A stretch of DNA of 64,000 bases from Mimachlamys varia (GCA_947623455.1 OX392528.1:48998322-49062321); one strand, 5' to 3'; counted from the stretch's first letter, positions 48,001 through 59,787 are shown. Notes: generated by a model from the letters alone, not told the origin. Program-made: numbers and translations.

Positions 48001-51000
48001 AATTACATATACAACAATTCAGGAAGGTACTTTTTCCTGGTCAATTATTCTACAAGAATTTAAGTAAAATCTTTACTGAATTAGTTCTTAAATGTTGTCG
48101 GTGCATAATGTGTCATTTCGTGTCCAATACATGTAACATATCTGCAAAATAATTTGGATTAGCAATCAAATATATTATCATTTAATATTTTTTTCGACGT
48201 AAAGGAAATTGATTTTTTTTTGCAGGTAAATAATCGTGATGCATAGTTTTTTCACTGATATAATTAAAACATAATCTTACATAATAATAATAATTAGCTC
48301 TTGTTTTGACCAATTTCTAAATGAAATACATTTTCTGAAGGCAAATGTTATTCTAAGAAGGGAAATCACGGTCTCGGTTGTGTCAATTAACCGGAAAGTA
48401 CCTTAAAACGGCATTTCCCGCTCCATTTGGTGCTCGTCTGCTCAATTTCGCCGCCGCCATTCGACTAATTATAGGAATCTCAACATGATACGACAATATC
48501 TTCGTGTTGTCTACTCTTGTAACACATCTATGCATACAAAATAAATCTCTGTTGTTAATTTAAAATATTTCACCATGGCGACAACTAAATCATTCTTGGT
48601 ATTAAACTTATTCACATAGATTTTTTAAAAGTCTAAAGCAAAATAAACCGAAGTGATTTCATTTGATTTAACAATTTTAAGTGAAGTCGATTGAAATAGA
48701 ATGAAATGAACGGAGGATTAGACTAGACGATTGGGAAGGATAAGCGTTTACTGCTTTACCGATATCAGTAACATTTAATGCTATGTGGACCACGGGAAAC
48801 ACTATTGTTAGTCATAATAGTTAATTGACTTGGTTAGGTAACGATACATATATAAGTATATGTTGTTCGGACAGGTCCCAGGTAGGTACAAAATTAAGAC
48901 TCTTTCATCAAAGTAAATCCGTCATATACCAAACACAAAATTTACTTTTCAGCATTCTAATACATTGGTTTGTATCCTTTGAGTGGAGGAATCAAATCAT
49001 GGATACTGGATTATAACTTATTCAAAATTATCAGATTTGAAAATATTATAATTGATAAACAAACTCATAATATATTATGACTCTTTAATATAGCTCTTAC
49101 TTCTGATCGTGAACTTTAGCTTTCTTGATAGTTACATCCCGTTTCTCCATCCTATGGTGTTTACATGTCGCAGTTGATTCGTTATTCTAGGGCTTGCTCT
49201 GAATATCGCGGCTTTCGTGATAGATGTCAACTGCTGACGAACAAACTTACGGCACAGGGATTCGAGAAATGTAGGTTGATGAAGACTAAGGGCAAGTTGT
49301 ATGGTCGCCATCTTCATATCACCGAGAAATATTCTGTATCTTTGTGTGATATGAAGATGGACGTTTTTAAGTTTGCTTGTTGGTGTGTTTACCTGTTGTG
49401 ATGACAATGATGACTCGGTTCTCATTTTGAGGATTGATGCTAACTTGGATGTAATCAAGAGTTACATGGCGGGTGTCGTCGATGAAGTAGAAGACGCTTA
49501 CTCTTCCAGAACACCTAGTCTTATTCTCTTGTGCTTTTACGAGAGTCTCCATGTAAATCTTTCCTTTGTTCCTATTTTGCCCCTAGTTTAGTCGATTTTG
49601 AGTTCGGATTATGGTTTTGTTGACGCTTTGGTATTCTCTAATTTTTTTTCTACAACTGTTACATGTGTAGATATAGAGTATCTTACACGAGTGTCGATGT
49701 AATATGGAGTTTATTACACGGGTTTAATAAATTCAATATAACATTGACACGAGTGTAAGATTCTATTTATCACATAACTTATATTTATGAGAAAATACAC
49801 AAAAACTCTCAAATTAATTATCACAGAGAAAGGCAAATTTCTTTTGTGACAGTACCGTTTTTACTACCGAGACAATCATATGACGTCATAAAAACGTCAT
49901 TTGTTTATTCCGTCACAATAGTGTTATTACACGTGTATAATATCATTTTTATGATAGGGCCGTATGCCATGACTGAATGGGTCAGTTATGTGATAAGATG
50001 TTTTATAGCTATAGAATAGTGTTAGATATCTGATATATTTAAAAGTAATATGCTACATTTCTTATTTTTATATATGTAGATCCAATAAGAGAAACACAAT
50101 ATATAGCGAGTATATGAATATAAAAATGAAATTTCAACATGGCTACTAATGTTTCAGGCGATTGAAGTTATGCCATAATTCCTATGTATATACAAAATGT
50201 TACAAAATGAGGAAAAACTAATAAAGACCTAGCATTTTGCTGAATCTTTTTTTTTCGCATGAAATAAATCAAATTAACCTTTGATTTATCTTTGCAGAGA
50301 TTTATCTTCAACCGGTGAGGACGACATAAATTTGTGCATACTTCCTCTGTTTCACTGTTACGGTATGATTGCCATTTTGTTGGGTATTTTTCAAGAGGGA
50401 GGCGTCCTGGTCACCATGCCCCGATTTGAACCTGAATCCTTCCTTTCTGCTATAGAACGACACAAGGTAGGAACCAAAAAAGTCAACACGAAATGTTATC
50501 CAACGGAAACGCTTGTAATATCAATGATGCTGCACTATTCAGAAAATAAGTTTGTTCATGTTGCATGTGTGTCCAGTTTATTTATCAATTTGTCTCCACT
50601 CTAAGTTTGAATTTTCGTTTCTTGCAAATGTTAAAGGATCTTGTTTGGAACGCACAATCTTGTATATGTGTCATATAAAATGTGAGGTCATGATATTGCA
50701 GTAATTGTTGATATAGGAATGTATAACATCAGTTTGTTTTTAGCTTATCTTGTTGACAAGATGTATGATCAAATTCAATTGATGAGAACTCTTACTTAAG
50801 ATATATATATAATTAACATAGATAACTATTACTAACTATACATGTATGATACATAAATGATTAACATAGATAACTCTTACCATACATAACTCTTACCTAG
50901 GATATATATATAATTAACATATATAATCTTACTCATGATACGTATATAATTATCAAAGCTTTCCCTTACACATGATACATATATAAATAACATAGCTAAC

Positions 51001-54000
51001 TCTAACGTATGATATAAATATATAATTAACATAGGTAAACATCATTACCTATACGGTTAACATAACTAATGTCGAAACATACCTGTTTGTCTCAGGTGAC
51101 GATTCTACAGATGGTCCCGCCCATTGCCTTGTTCCTAGCTAAACATCCAATGGTAGACAAGTATGACCTGTCCAGTGTCCGTACTCACTTCTGTTCAGCA
51201 GCACCACTGGCCTCCTCTCTGTATAAAGACTACTTAAGTAGATTTAAGGCAACACCTGTACAAGGTATGTTTTCGACGTTGCTATTCCGATTGTGATTGT
51301 GAAACTACATAAAAGATGACGTTACACACATATGATGCATCTTTTCAATTTAATAATAGATACAGTATGTTGAAAAAATGAATCACCAAAATGACTTTCG
51401 TTTTTAATGACGATCATTTGAACCTACTATTGCTTGCTAATATAACGCCTTCGTAGATAATAATTCGCATTTATGGAAAAGGTGAGGTCATTATTATATT
51501 TAAAGAAAACTTCTCAATTGTAACAATGAGAAAAGATAGCAAGCGAATACAAAGCGTCGACAAAACCATAATCTAAAATAAAACAAATTAATTTTAATAG
51601 AGGCAATTCATGAACAATAAAAATATTGACAATGTGACCGATAAAAAGTATAAAAGAATAAGACCAGGCGTGTCCGGCGGGTATGCGTCTTCAGCTTTAT
51701 CGACGACACGAACCATGTAAATCTAGGTCACATTCAGGTAAAAATTAAGTCCTCAAAGTGAGAACCGAATCATCATTCTCAATCACAGCAAGTAAGTAAA
51801 CACACTAATGCGCATACTAAAAAACGTCCATCTTCATATCACACAAATATACAAAAGATCTCTCCACGAGACAAAGACAGCGACCATAAAACTTGTTCGT
51901 AGTTAAGATCAACCGGCATCTCTCGAATCCATGTGTTCTAAGTTTGTTTGTCAGCAGTCGATATCGATTATGAAAATCTCTTTATTTAGCGCAAACCCTA
52001 GATACTCTAAAATAATTCTCGTATACCCTGCTTAAACTTTAGCGTTAAGGGAAAGGGAAACACATGGTTCTTTCGTTATCTGTCTAACGTTTCCAGAGGA
52101 AATACTATGCAAGTTGCCTTCTGCATGACATTTTCAATAAAACTCGAAATTTGGCATTAGATCCGCCGTATCGCAAAGAGGACACTATATCAGCATACCA
52201 TGTCACCATTAGGGATATGCATACATTTTACACGTGGAAGTACCCTTAACTGACCAATATAGTTAAAATGTAAAAGAAAGAAAAAAAAACAAGTTGCAAG
52301 AAATGACTGAGTTTTACTTTTTGACGCATTATGCAAACACCACGCCAGGTAAAAAGTCACTTGTACCTCTGTTCTGCCTTTGTGTATTTCAGGGTACGGT
52401 ATGACTGAGCTGAGCCCAGTAGCTACTATAGATACCATGTCTGATGTCCACGAAGGGACGGTCGGTTTTCTGGTGGCAAATACTTATGCAAAGGTATCAC
52501 GGACACTCGAAGAACTATATATATAATACAATGTTCCATACTTCTTTGTTCAAAGTCCGTTCATAATGATTTGAGCATTGGTTATTATTTTCATTCAGAG
52601 TATTATTTCCCCCTACAAACTAAGAGAATTAATTCTGCGCTTTCGAAAACAATAGTTTTATTACAAGATTAAAATGAAAAAGAAAGTAACCTCTTGTAAT
52701 AAATTTCATTTAATTGATGAATGAAACCTACAATTTAATTTTGAATAGTTGTATTTTGTTATGTCACTATAAATAATGCATTTACATATTATCAATTGTT
52801 GAAGGCGTAGCTTTTAATAACATTATACAATGCATACGTAACATGTCAACAATTACTATATTATATTTTGAAGATATTACTGGATTAGACAAAAGTTGCA
52901 CGTGTCCGAATACCTCTGTTTGTTTTATCCAACGGCAGATTGTCAATGTCAAATAGAACATCTTAGTCTTAATAAACAGGAAATGTATTAAATGAGCGTA
53001 TGGTTTGACAAAAGTGTCATTCGTGCTGTATTCAAGAGCTTAATTGAGGAAAGCCCACAAGCAATCATTGTTCTCACTCCGTTTTACAAGGATCTGACAA
53101 CATCCCATAAGAGGTCATGTTCAGATGACCTTTGTCGCCTCTTTGCTTAATACTTAAATAATTTTCCAATGATCTGTCATCTTGCAGCAAGTCATTTCGT
53201 CACATTATTCCATATGAACTTTTCGGTGACGTAATGACAAAACGGACACATGCGAATATACAAGCTTTGTCGCCTCAATTTTTCACCTTCAAGATTCTGA
53301 CAGTAGTAATTTGATTTGCTAATGCAAAAGGTCATCGGGACGTGACCCCTATGGGATTTGCTCAGATCTTAACGCAGCAGAGAGAAGTTTAAGGAACGGC
53401 GCGGGGATCAAGATATGAATTTAATCAGATTGGTCCACAAGTACATGATCGGTTAGCAACTATGTTAACATGGAATAAATCGTTAAAAATATTTTACATA
53501 AAAATTGTTATACTTTGATGATTTTGTCTGAATTTGTTTTATATCATTATAAAATAAATTCCTAAGACGTAAACTTGATTTAAAAAAGAACTTCAACATA
53601 TATACATAGAGGTTACACAACGAGTGGGTGTTGGATATGGAATTTATTTCACTCGAGTTAATTATTTCTTAAAAGTTACAACAGACACGAGCTTTAGCGA
53701 GTGCCTTTTGTAACTTTAAAAAAATAATTAACGAAACTGTTTCTATCACAATACTATTAAGTCGCAGTGGCAGTGTTGTTTTCTGTGAACCGCGGAATAT
53801 TTGCGCAAAAACACATAATCGCGTATACATTCCCGCCAAATTGTAACGACGTCAACAATCGATGACGACGTCAACAATCAGCACGTTCCATTGAACCACG
53901 TAATTTCCGGTCAAAGTTCAACTTCTCAAACAATCAAAAGTTCGGAAGGTCATATTCCACTAGTGGTATATAACATACATTTATCCAACAGCAAGCACGT

Positions 54001-56149
54001 GTATCCAATGGTCTGAGAGTGGAATAACACGGGGTATTGTGGTAGAAATTGTATTATGCAATTGTGATAATGGTCTTGATACAATAGTTTAACTTGTTGA
54101 AAGCATTTACCTTCACTATACATATCTATACAAATCAAGCTGAATTGATGGAAGGTCAAAACAGGTCGACATAATGTTGAACAAAACTAGAAATATATTG
54201 AACCAGATTTTGTTTAAAACAGATTGTTAACGCTGAGACTGGGGCTGAACTAGGACGTGGGGAGACAGGCGAGGTGTGTATTCGGGGACCCCAGGTCATG
54301 AAGGGATACCATAACAACAAAGAGGCTACCGAGAAAACGATCAGGGATGGCTGGCTTCACACAGGTACGTACAACTGTAGATATCATTGACATGTATAGT
54401 CTGTCTCATATAATTGACATGTATAGTCTGTTTCATATCATTGACATGTATAGTCTGTTTCATGTAATTTACATGACATCGTATAGTCTGTTTCATATCA
54501 TTGGCATGTATAGTTTGTTTCATAATACAAAAAAAAATTAAGTTAATCTTACTTTTATTGTACATTCAATAAAAGTAAAATTCACTTATTTTTTTTTCTC
54601 TATAAAAACCAAAGTAACAAAGTAACAACAAAAACTAAACACTGTCTTTCCATGTCTGATGCTTGTGGCCATGGACTGTTAGGGCCTTCTCATATAGAAT
54701 AATAAGACAAAATATGTCGTTTGTAAAAGTTCTCGGGAAAAAACCACGTGGTCCGGCAGGTGACACTATACCGTTTTACGTCTGATAGCGGAATCGAACC
54801 CCGGTCATCTTGGTGAAAGACAAGTGCGCTACCTACTTCGCCACTCAACCTCGCAGTCCGATCAGTAATGCCAAGGGAGGTTACTCCCTTATAATTAGGT
54901 TTCGACCAAGAGTTGAATACTATATTTCTATTCTCTGATAAACGGATTTACGGATATCAAATAAATGTCATTACAATTAAATGTCAACACATTTCATTGT
55001 TTAAATGTTTTCGTTCAAGGTGATATCGGTTATGTGGACGATGAGGAATGTTTCGTGATCACAGACAGAGTGAAGGAACTTATCAAGTTTAAGGGATTTC
55101 AGGTACAGTTTGAGAATAGAAAAATACTGTGTAACGATTTCAAGTATAGTTTGACAATAGACAATACTGTGTAACGAACGATTTCAGGTACAATGTGAAT
55201 ATGGGAAATAATTGTGTTAAAATATGAAATAATGCGGAACATTTTCTGGTAAAGTGGGATAATAGGAAATAATGTTTAACGATTTCAGGCACTGTTTCAC
55301 AATATGAATGAATGTGTAACGATGTCTGGCACAGTTTCACAATATGAATGCATGTGTAACGATTTCAGCTTTATGTGCAGTGTGACAATGGGAAATAATG
55401 TGTAACGATTTCAGCTTCAGTGTGAAAATAGCAAATAATTTGTAACGATTAGGAAGGAAATCTCTTAGAACATTCTTCTTGATATTTGGAAAAAAGTTTT
55501 GCGGATGCTTAGGTATCCTCTTATATTTTTTTAACATACATGATGGTCAATATTTTAGGAGAGTGTTATGCAATATTAAAAATCGAGGAAGTCAATTTTT
55601 TAAAAACATCTATGAAATGCACATGTATTACACTTAATGGAATATTACATTGTTCTCGGGGAATGTGTTTATACTAAATCAGGTAGCCCCTGCCGAATTG
55701 GAGGATCTTCTCCTAACACATCCGGACATCATGGACGCGGGCGTCATTGGGGTACCAGATGAGGACGCAGGAGAAGTTCCCCGAGCGTACGTGGTGCCCA
55801 AACCGAATAAAACCCTGACACAGGAGAGTGTGGCAAAGTTTGTCGATGGTAAGTGCTACTCCAGTCAATATCACGTATCCATTGACTGGAAAGAGATCTT
55901 TGTACTTCACACAGGTTGTCGAATAATTAAGGACATATTAAAACAAAGGATATTAGGAATAGTAAATGGTTGAGAAAAATACTGTTTAAAATATGTAATT
56001 TAATAGATGTGTGTGTTGCTTTTGTAGACAATGCAGCTGGATACAAGAAACTCCGTGGAGGTGTGGAAATAATAGACGAGATTCCAAAGTCACCTGCGGG
56101 GAAAATTCTCAGACGCATTCTTCGGGAAAACTACGCGAATAAAAACTGA
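45063..56149 (+). CDS. acyl-CoA ligase gene B (4CL/luciferase-like ANL enzyme), 11 exons, 588 aa
   Basis: Paralogue of gene A and of gene C. Coding exons: 45063-45347, 46321-46528, 46676-46794, 47536-47738, 50298-50466, 51096-51264, 52393-52493, 54223-54364, 55020-55102, 55683-55848, 56028-56149; introns GT-AG. Only exons 1 and 7 differ in length from gene A. Motifs: [11 protein letters not shown] (residues 246-256), LPLFHCYGM in exon 5, GYGMTELSP (385-393), [10 protein letters not shown] with Asp467, [14 protein letters not shown] (480-493), and [11 protein letters not shown] with catalytic Lys574. The canonical TGD is intact, unlike gene A. The leader has twelve Lys/Arg and one Glu in its first 69 residues and includes RRQFSTS, a plausible mitochondrial cleavage context. 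A likely acceptor (TTTATTTAG) ends 4 nt before the ATG, implying an upstream non-coding exon. Four introns carry minisatellites next to splice sites. Confidence 0.92.
45986..46216 (+). mobile_element. interspersed repeat (CTTACACGAGTGTCGATG family) in gene B intron 1
   Basis: Shares CTTACACGAGTGTCGATG, TTATCACATAACTTATATTT, CAATAGTGTTATTACACGTG and TGACTGAACGGGTCAGT with 49679-49996 in intron 4 of the same gene. An inner inverted pair (ACACGAGTGTCGATG against CATTGACACAAGTGT) forms a hairpin in its left third. Confidence 0.75.
47250..47470. mobile_element. inverted pair of RT-family tails in gene B intron 3
   Basis: A minus-strand tail end (GAAGCGTCAACAAAACCATA, then CAAGCTAGGGGCAAAATAT) is followed by an internally deleted plus-strand tail (CTTGGATGTGACAAAGATTT ... 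ATAATGGTTTTGTAGGTGCT). The plus copy ends about 65 nt before the exon 4 acceptor. Confidence 0.7.
47731..48040 (+). repeat. 40-bp minisatellite containing the exon 4 end and its splice donor
   Basis: Units of 40-41 bp start at 47731, 47771, 47811, 47852, 47893, 47933, 47974 and 48015. Unit 1 is CAATTCAG, the last eight bases of exon 4, followed by the donor GTAAGT. Units 2 and 3 retain CAATTCAG followed by GTAGGT and GTTGGT, so donor-like sites recur every 40 bp. Later units have drifted (CAATTAAG, CAATTCCT). Use of the unit-2 site would add 40 nt and shift the frame. Confidence 0.9.
49130..49640 (+). mobile_element. RT-family C-terminus and 3' tail, copy l, gene B intron 4
   Basis: 49165-49401 is open and reads [20 protein letters not shown], then [14 protein letters not shown] and [16 protein letters not shown], the RT C-terminal region. 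The tail follows from ACTTGGATGTAATCAAGAGT to GACGCTTTGGTATTCTC. This is the cleanest C-terminal copy in the window, lacking the YIDD part. Confidence 0.8.
49679..49996 (+). mobile_element. interspersed repeat (CTTACACGAGTGTCGATG family) in gene B intron 4
   Basis: About 85 bp longer than the intron 1 copy because of an internal segment (CTCAAATTAATTATCACAGA to ATGACGTCATAAAAACGTCA). It begins directly after the RT tail ends. Confidence 0.75.
50785..51070 (+). repeat. degenerate repeat before the exon 6 acceptor in gene B
   Basis: Irregular 45-60-bp units with TATATATAATTAACATA and GATAACTCTTAC motifs fill the end of intron 5, stopping about 25 nt before the acceptor at 51095. Confidence 0.7.
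51551..52020 (-). mobile_element. RT-family C-terminus and tail, minus copy, gene B intron 6
   Basis: Minus-strand order is RT C-terminal remnants near 51850-52020, then tail motifs to AGCGTCGACAAAACCATAAT at 51555. Many indels; no open frame remains. A truncated CA-adjacent repeat (51318-51385) precedes it. Confidence 0.7.
53058..53440 (-). mobile_element. TIR element, family copy 2 (gene B intron 7)
   Basis: Inverted relative to 9015-9445: here CTCACTCCGTTTTACAAGGA starts the block and GATCAAGATATGAATTTAAT with CAGATTGG ends it. Internal landmarks (GGTCATCGGGACGTGACCCC, TTGCAGCAAGTCATTTCGTC) are clear counterparts. Confidence 0.75.
54384..54530 (+). repeat. 27-bp minisatellite near the exon 8 donor of gene B
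   Basis: ATTGACATGTATAGTCTGTT-type units at about 54386, 54413 and 54440, with two further diverged copies. The array starts 20 nt inside intron 8 and does not include the donor itself. Confidence 0.85.
54723..54866 (-). mobile_element. tRNA-headed SINE fragment in gene B intron 8
   Basis: Minus strand: GCGAGGTTGAGTGGCGAAGT then AGGTAGCGCACTTGTC gives an A-box-like head, GGGGTTCGATTCCGC a good B box, and ACCACGTGGTTTTTTCCCGA a core remnant. The tail is truncated. No paired acceptor stem, so not a tRNA gene. Confidence 0.65.
55094..55460 (+). repeat. 40-46-bp minisatellite containing the exon 9 end and its splice donor
   Basis: GATTTCAG-type landmarks at 55094, 55136, 55180, 55240, 55280, 55321, 55361, 55407 and 55446. 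Unit 1 is the real exon 9 terminus (GATTTCAG then GTACAG). Unit 3 keeps GATTTCAG followed by GTACAA. Other units carry AAGTAT, TGGTAA or AGGCAC at the donor position. Reading past the true donor reaches an in-frame stop at 55172-55174. This is a second, independent case in gene B of an array seeded on an exon-intron boundary. Confidence 0.88.
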
Positions 56150-56229
56150 TGCCATTGACCCATGAGAATGAATGACAACACGCAACATTAATGGAATTGA
56201 TATTGAAATAACATTGATACTCACAAACA

Positions 56230-56235
56230 AATAAA
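56230..56235 (+). promoter_or_regulatory. candidate poly(A) signal of gene B
   Basis: AATAAA 81 nt after the gene B stop. It is the first such hexamer downstream, but AT-rich context makes chance occurrence likely. Confidence 0.4.
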
Positions 56236-56499
56236 AGTACGTCGCAAAGAACAAAGAACGTACATTTCTTTTAATACTTATTGGAAATCATGTCATGATG
56301 ATTGGAATGTGAATTGAAGCAACTTAGAGTGAAAATCTAGTATACCAAGAAGATACCAATGCTGCTACGGATACCTAATCCAGAAAGTGATGAAGTGGTT
56401 AAACATTGCCTGACATCTCGACATATGCATCCAAGTCCCAGTTATTGGACTATATATTTTTATACATAGTAGCCTTCATTAAAGTTATTTTTGATAAAC

Positions 56500-56740
56500 A
56501 GTAGCCCTGATGAGCAAGGACACTGCGGTTGCGAACGTAGCACAATCTCAACAACCGGGTGGTGTACTCGAGAGCACACTTGTCCTTTACCAAGGCGATT
56601 TGCGTTCGATTTCCTAATGGGATATGAAAAAAGATGGGGTCACCTTCCCAACCACATGTTTTTTCAGGTACTCCGGTTTCCTCCTACAGTAAGAGTCTCG
56701 TTAGCTGCTATCCGGGTCAACAAGAATTGTTACTATAAAT
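56500..56740 (+). mobile_element. tRNA-headed SINE, downstream of gene B
   Basis: GGTGGTGTACTCGAGAGCAC lies in the A-box position and TGCGTTCGATTTCC is the B box. The V-domain-like core TTTCAGGTACTCCGGTTTCC with TCCTACAGTAAGA follows. Same plan as 40630-40860 but plus strand and more diverged. Confidence 0.65.
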
Positions 56741-57339
56741 TTTCTATTTTGTATTTTTCACAACCTGAAAAAGACGGTTAGGGTCACGGTCAAGTTCCAC
56801 TTTAAAAAGTACGCGCAGAAAATATCAACATCGTTAGATTTTTTCCTGAAGATCCCTCAACGAATGGGTAAGATGGGATATCCTTAGGAGAGAGAAGCTG
56901 GTGTAGTTACTGTTCAGCCAAATATGGAAGATAGCGATGCTTATATCTTTGTGTCAGTAGTCGATGACTACTTTAACAAAACTTAAATTATGGACTGATA
57001 TTACATGTAATCATGTTCATTACAAATTAATATTGATATTTTTACATTGAAACAACCAATAACAATGCACTTTGCATACGTTCAACAGTCCTTTTTATCT
57101 ACTATATGCATTTGTTATTATTATTATTCATATATGTAGATGTTATGATTATATTTTTACACATAGTTTGTTAGCTACATGCCGATCGTTTGATATTTGC
57201 TTGTGTTTTTCTTTCTTGCTTCTGCATAAGGTATATTATTTTAAAATGAAGTGTATTGTTTACATTGTAAGTTCGTACGTTATATAACCGTTGAATCATT
57301 TGACAAATAACAAAGGCTATTGTAATATCGGGTTATTTA
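56741..57339. other. AT-rich DNA, no gene recognised
   Basis: Nothing coding or repetitive was recognised between the SINE and the 41-bp minisatellite. Confidence 0.35.
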
Positions 57340-58880
57340 CCACAATGTTCTCCTAGCCTCTATTAAGGCAGGGCTATAAACCACCATGATTTGCTAGCCT
57401 TACTCCGGGAAAGGCAATTTACCACCATGATATCCTAGCCTCATTTCGGGCAGGGCTATTAACCACCATGATATCCTAGCCTCATTTCGGGCAGGGCTAT
57501 TAACCACCATGATATCCTAGCCTCATTTCGGGCAGGGCAATTTACCAACATGATATCCTGGCCTCATTTCGGGCAGGGCTATTAACCACCATGATATCCT
57601 AGCCTCATTTCGGGCAGGGCAATTTACCACCATGATGCCCTAGCCTCATTTCGGGCAAGGCAATTTACCAACATGATATCCTAGCCACATTTCGGGCAGG
57701 GCAATTTACCAACATGATATCCTAGCCTCATTTCGGGCAGGGCAATTTACCAACATGATATCCTAGCCTCATTTCGGGCAGGGCTGTTAACCACCATGAT
57801 ATCCTAGCCTCATTTCGGGCAGGGCAATTTACCAACATGATATCCTAGCCTCATTTCGGGCAGGGCAATTTACCAACATGATATCCTGGCCTCATTTCGG
57901 GCAGGGCTATTAACCACCATGATATCCTAGCCTCATTTCGGGCAGGGCAATTTACCACCATGATGCCCTAGCCTCATTTCGGGCAAGGCCATTTACCAAC
58001 ATGATATCCTAGCCACATTTCGGGCAGGGCAATTTACCAACATGATATCCTAGCCTCATTTCGGGCAGGGCAATTTACCAACATGATATCCTAGCCTCAT
58101 TTCGGGCAGGGCTGTTAACCACCATGATATCCTAGCCTCATTTCGGTCAGGGCAATTTACCAACATGATATCCTAGCCTCATTTCGGGCAGGGCTATTAA
58201 CCACCATGATATCCTAGCCTCATTTCGGGCAGGGCAATTTACCACCATGATGCCCTAGCCTCATTTAGGATAGGGCAATTTACAACCACGATCTCCTAGC
58301 CTCATGTAGGATAGGGTAATTTTCAACCACGATCTCCTAGCCTCATTTAGGATAGGGCAATTTACAACCACGATCTCCTAGCCTCATGTAGGATAGGGCA
58401 ATTTTCAACCACGATCTCCTAGCCTCATTTAGGATAGGGCAATTTACAACCACGATCTCCTAGCCTCATGTAGGATAGGGAAATTTTCAACCACGATCTC
58501 CTAGCCTCATTTAGGATAGGGCAATTTACAACCACGATCTCCTAGCCTCATGTAGGATAGGGTAATTTTCAACCACGATCTCCTAGCCTCATTTAGGATA
58601 GGGCAATTTACAACCACGATCTCCTAGCCTCATGTAGGATAGGGTAATTTTCAACCACGATCTCCTAGCCTCTTTTAGGATAGGGCAATTTACAGCCACG
58701 ATCTCCTAGCCTCACTTCGGGCAGGGCAATCATGATATCCTAACCTCACTTAGGATAGGGCAATTAACCACCATGATCTTCTAACCTCACTTCGGGCAGG
58801 GCAATTTACCACCACGATCTCCAAGCCTCACTCCGGGCAGGGCAATGTACCACTATGATGTCCTAGCCTCACCTATGTCA
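57340..58880. repeat. 41-bp minisatellite, ~37 copies, two sub-arrays
   Basis: 57340-58260 uses units of the form CTAGCCTCATTTCGGGCAGG with ACCACCATGATATC or ACCAACATGATATC. 58260-58690 uses CATTTAGGATAGGGCAATTT alternating with CATGTAGGATAGGGTAATTT, a two-unit (82-bp) higher-order repeat. In the first sub-array the rare CATGATGCCC variant recurs at 57631, 57959 and 58246, spaced 328 and 287 bp (8 and 7 units). Degenerate units trail off to 58880. Confidence 0.95.
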
Positions 58881-59748
58881 GGGCTGTTGGAAAGTTGTTT
58901 GAAATGTCTTTATATTGATATTTTGGTAACAAATAAATATATGTCCTATATCCTGAATATCATTTTATTCTATATCATTCTACCATTTCTCTGTGTATGT
59001 GACCTGTGAATTACAACGCCTTAATATAAGTTACCATCGTCCAGACATGCCCCGAATTGTTATGTATCACATGCTGTCAATAAAGTGGCCAAGAAATTGA
59101 TCTTACGGCAGGGTAACTACAGCTAAGTAAGGATATAGTTATATGTAAAAAGGATACGCATGGTAAGTCTTTGTATGCTTATTCATACGAATGAGTAAAA
59201 TTGGCTTAAGCATGATAAAGTGGACTTTGTGGACTTCACATTTGTAAAAAGAGAAAAAACTAATTTTGGTTAGTGATTAAAATTTTGACCCTTCCGAAAT
59301 GGGTGTCTTCTCATGAAAAGCTAGCTTTACAGGAAGTGAAATTTCGACAACAGCACATGAGGGAAAATAGCGAAAAATCCAAACACACGACCTATGCAGA
59401 TAATTCTGTAACCAAGTATGTAATCTTTAGTTTTAGATAGAACGTAAGAAATAAATTCCTATTGGCGGTGGTAAAATTTTGGGTCAGAAATAGTGGGTTT
59501 TTTTGCATTTTTCAGTGGTTTTTGATGTGGTAACCATGGTTTTCACACAAGTGACATACATACAAACTATAAATCTATATTACTTTCTATGGATTGGAAA
59601 TACAATGCTGTTTGCAAAAATATATACATTTATAAACTTTATGTGTAAATTGCACACTCTGTGTTCATGTGTTCGGCCGAGGGGCTTGATTTCCAGAAAT
59701 CTGTTAATGTTACTATACTCTGCTACCTAAGTTTCCTGACAGATGAAC

Positions 59749-59749
<1 letters not shown>
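58881..59749. other. intergenic DNA, no gene recognised
   Basis: An open frame at 59503-59730 has no recognisable domain. No TIR or tandem structure was noticed. Confidence 0.35.

Positions 59750-59787
<38 letters not shown>

Noticed and set aside
53604..54030. Further TIR element in gene B intron 7 (ACAACGAGTGGGTGTTGG to AGTGGAATAACACGGG)
   Set aside because: Some inverted similarity is visible (ACTTTAAAAAAATAATTAAC against TTAATTATTTCTTAAAAGTT) but the outer ends do not match well enough to set boundaries.
54723..54866. tRNA gene in gene B intron 8
   Set aside because: The B box is good but no 7-bp acceptor stem pairs, and the flank is SINE-like.
55020..55174. Exon 9 of gene B extending to the stop at 55174
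   Set aside because: Gene A has the same 83-bp exon ending TTTCAG before GT, and exon 10 joins in phase; the extension would truncate the enzyme before its C-terminal lysine.
57340..58880. CRISPR-like regular array
   Set aside because: The units are contiguous tandem repeats with no unique spacers, and the genome is eukaryotic.
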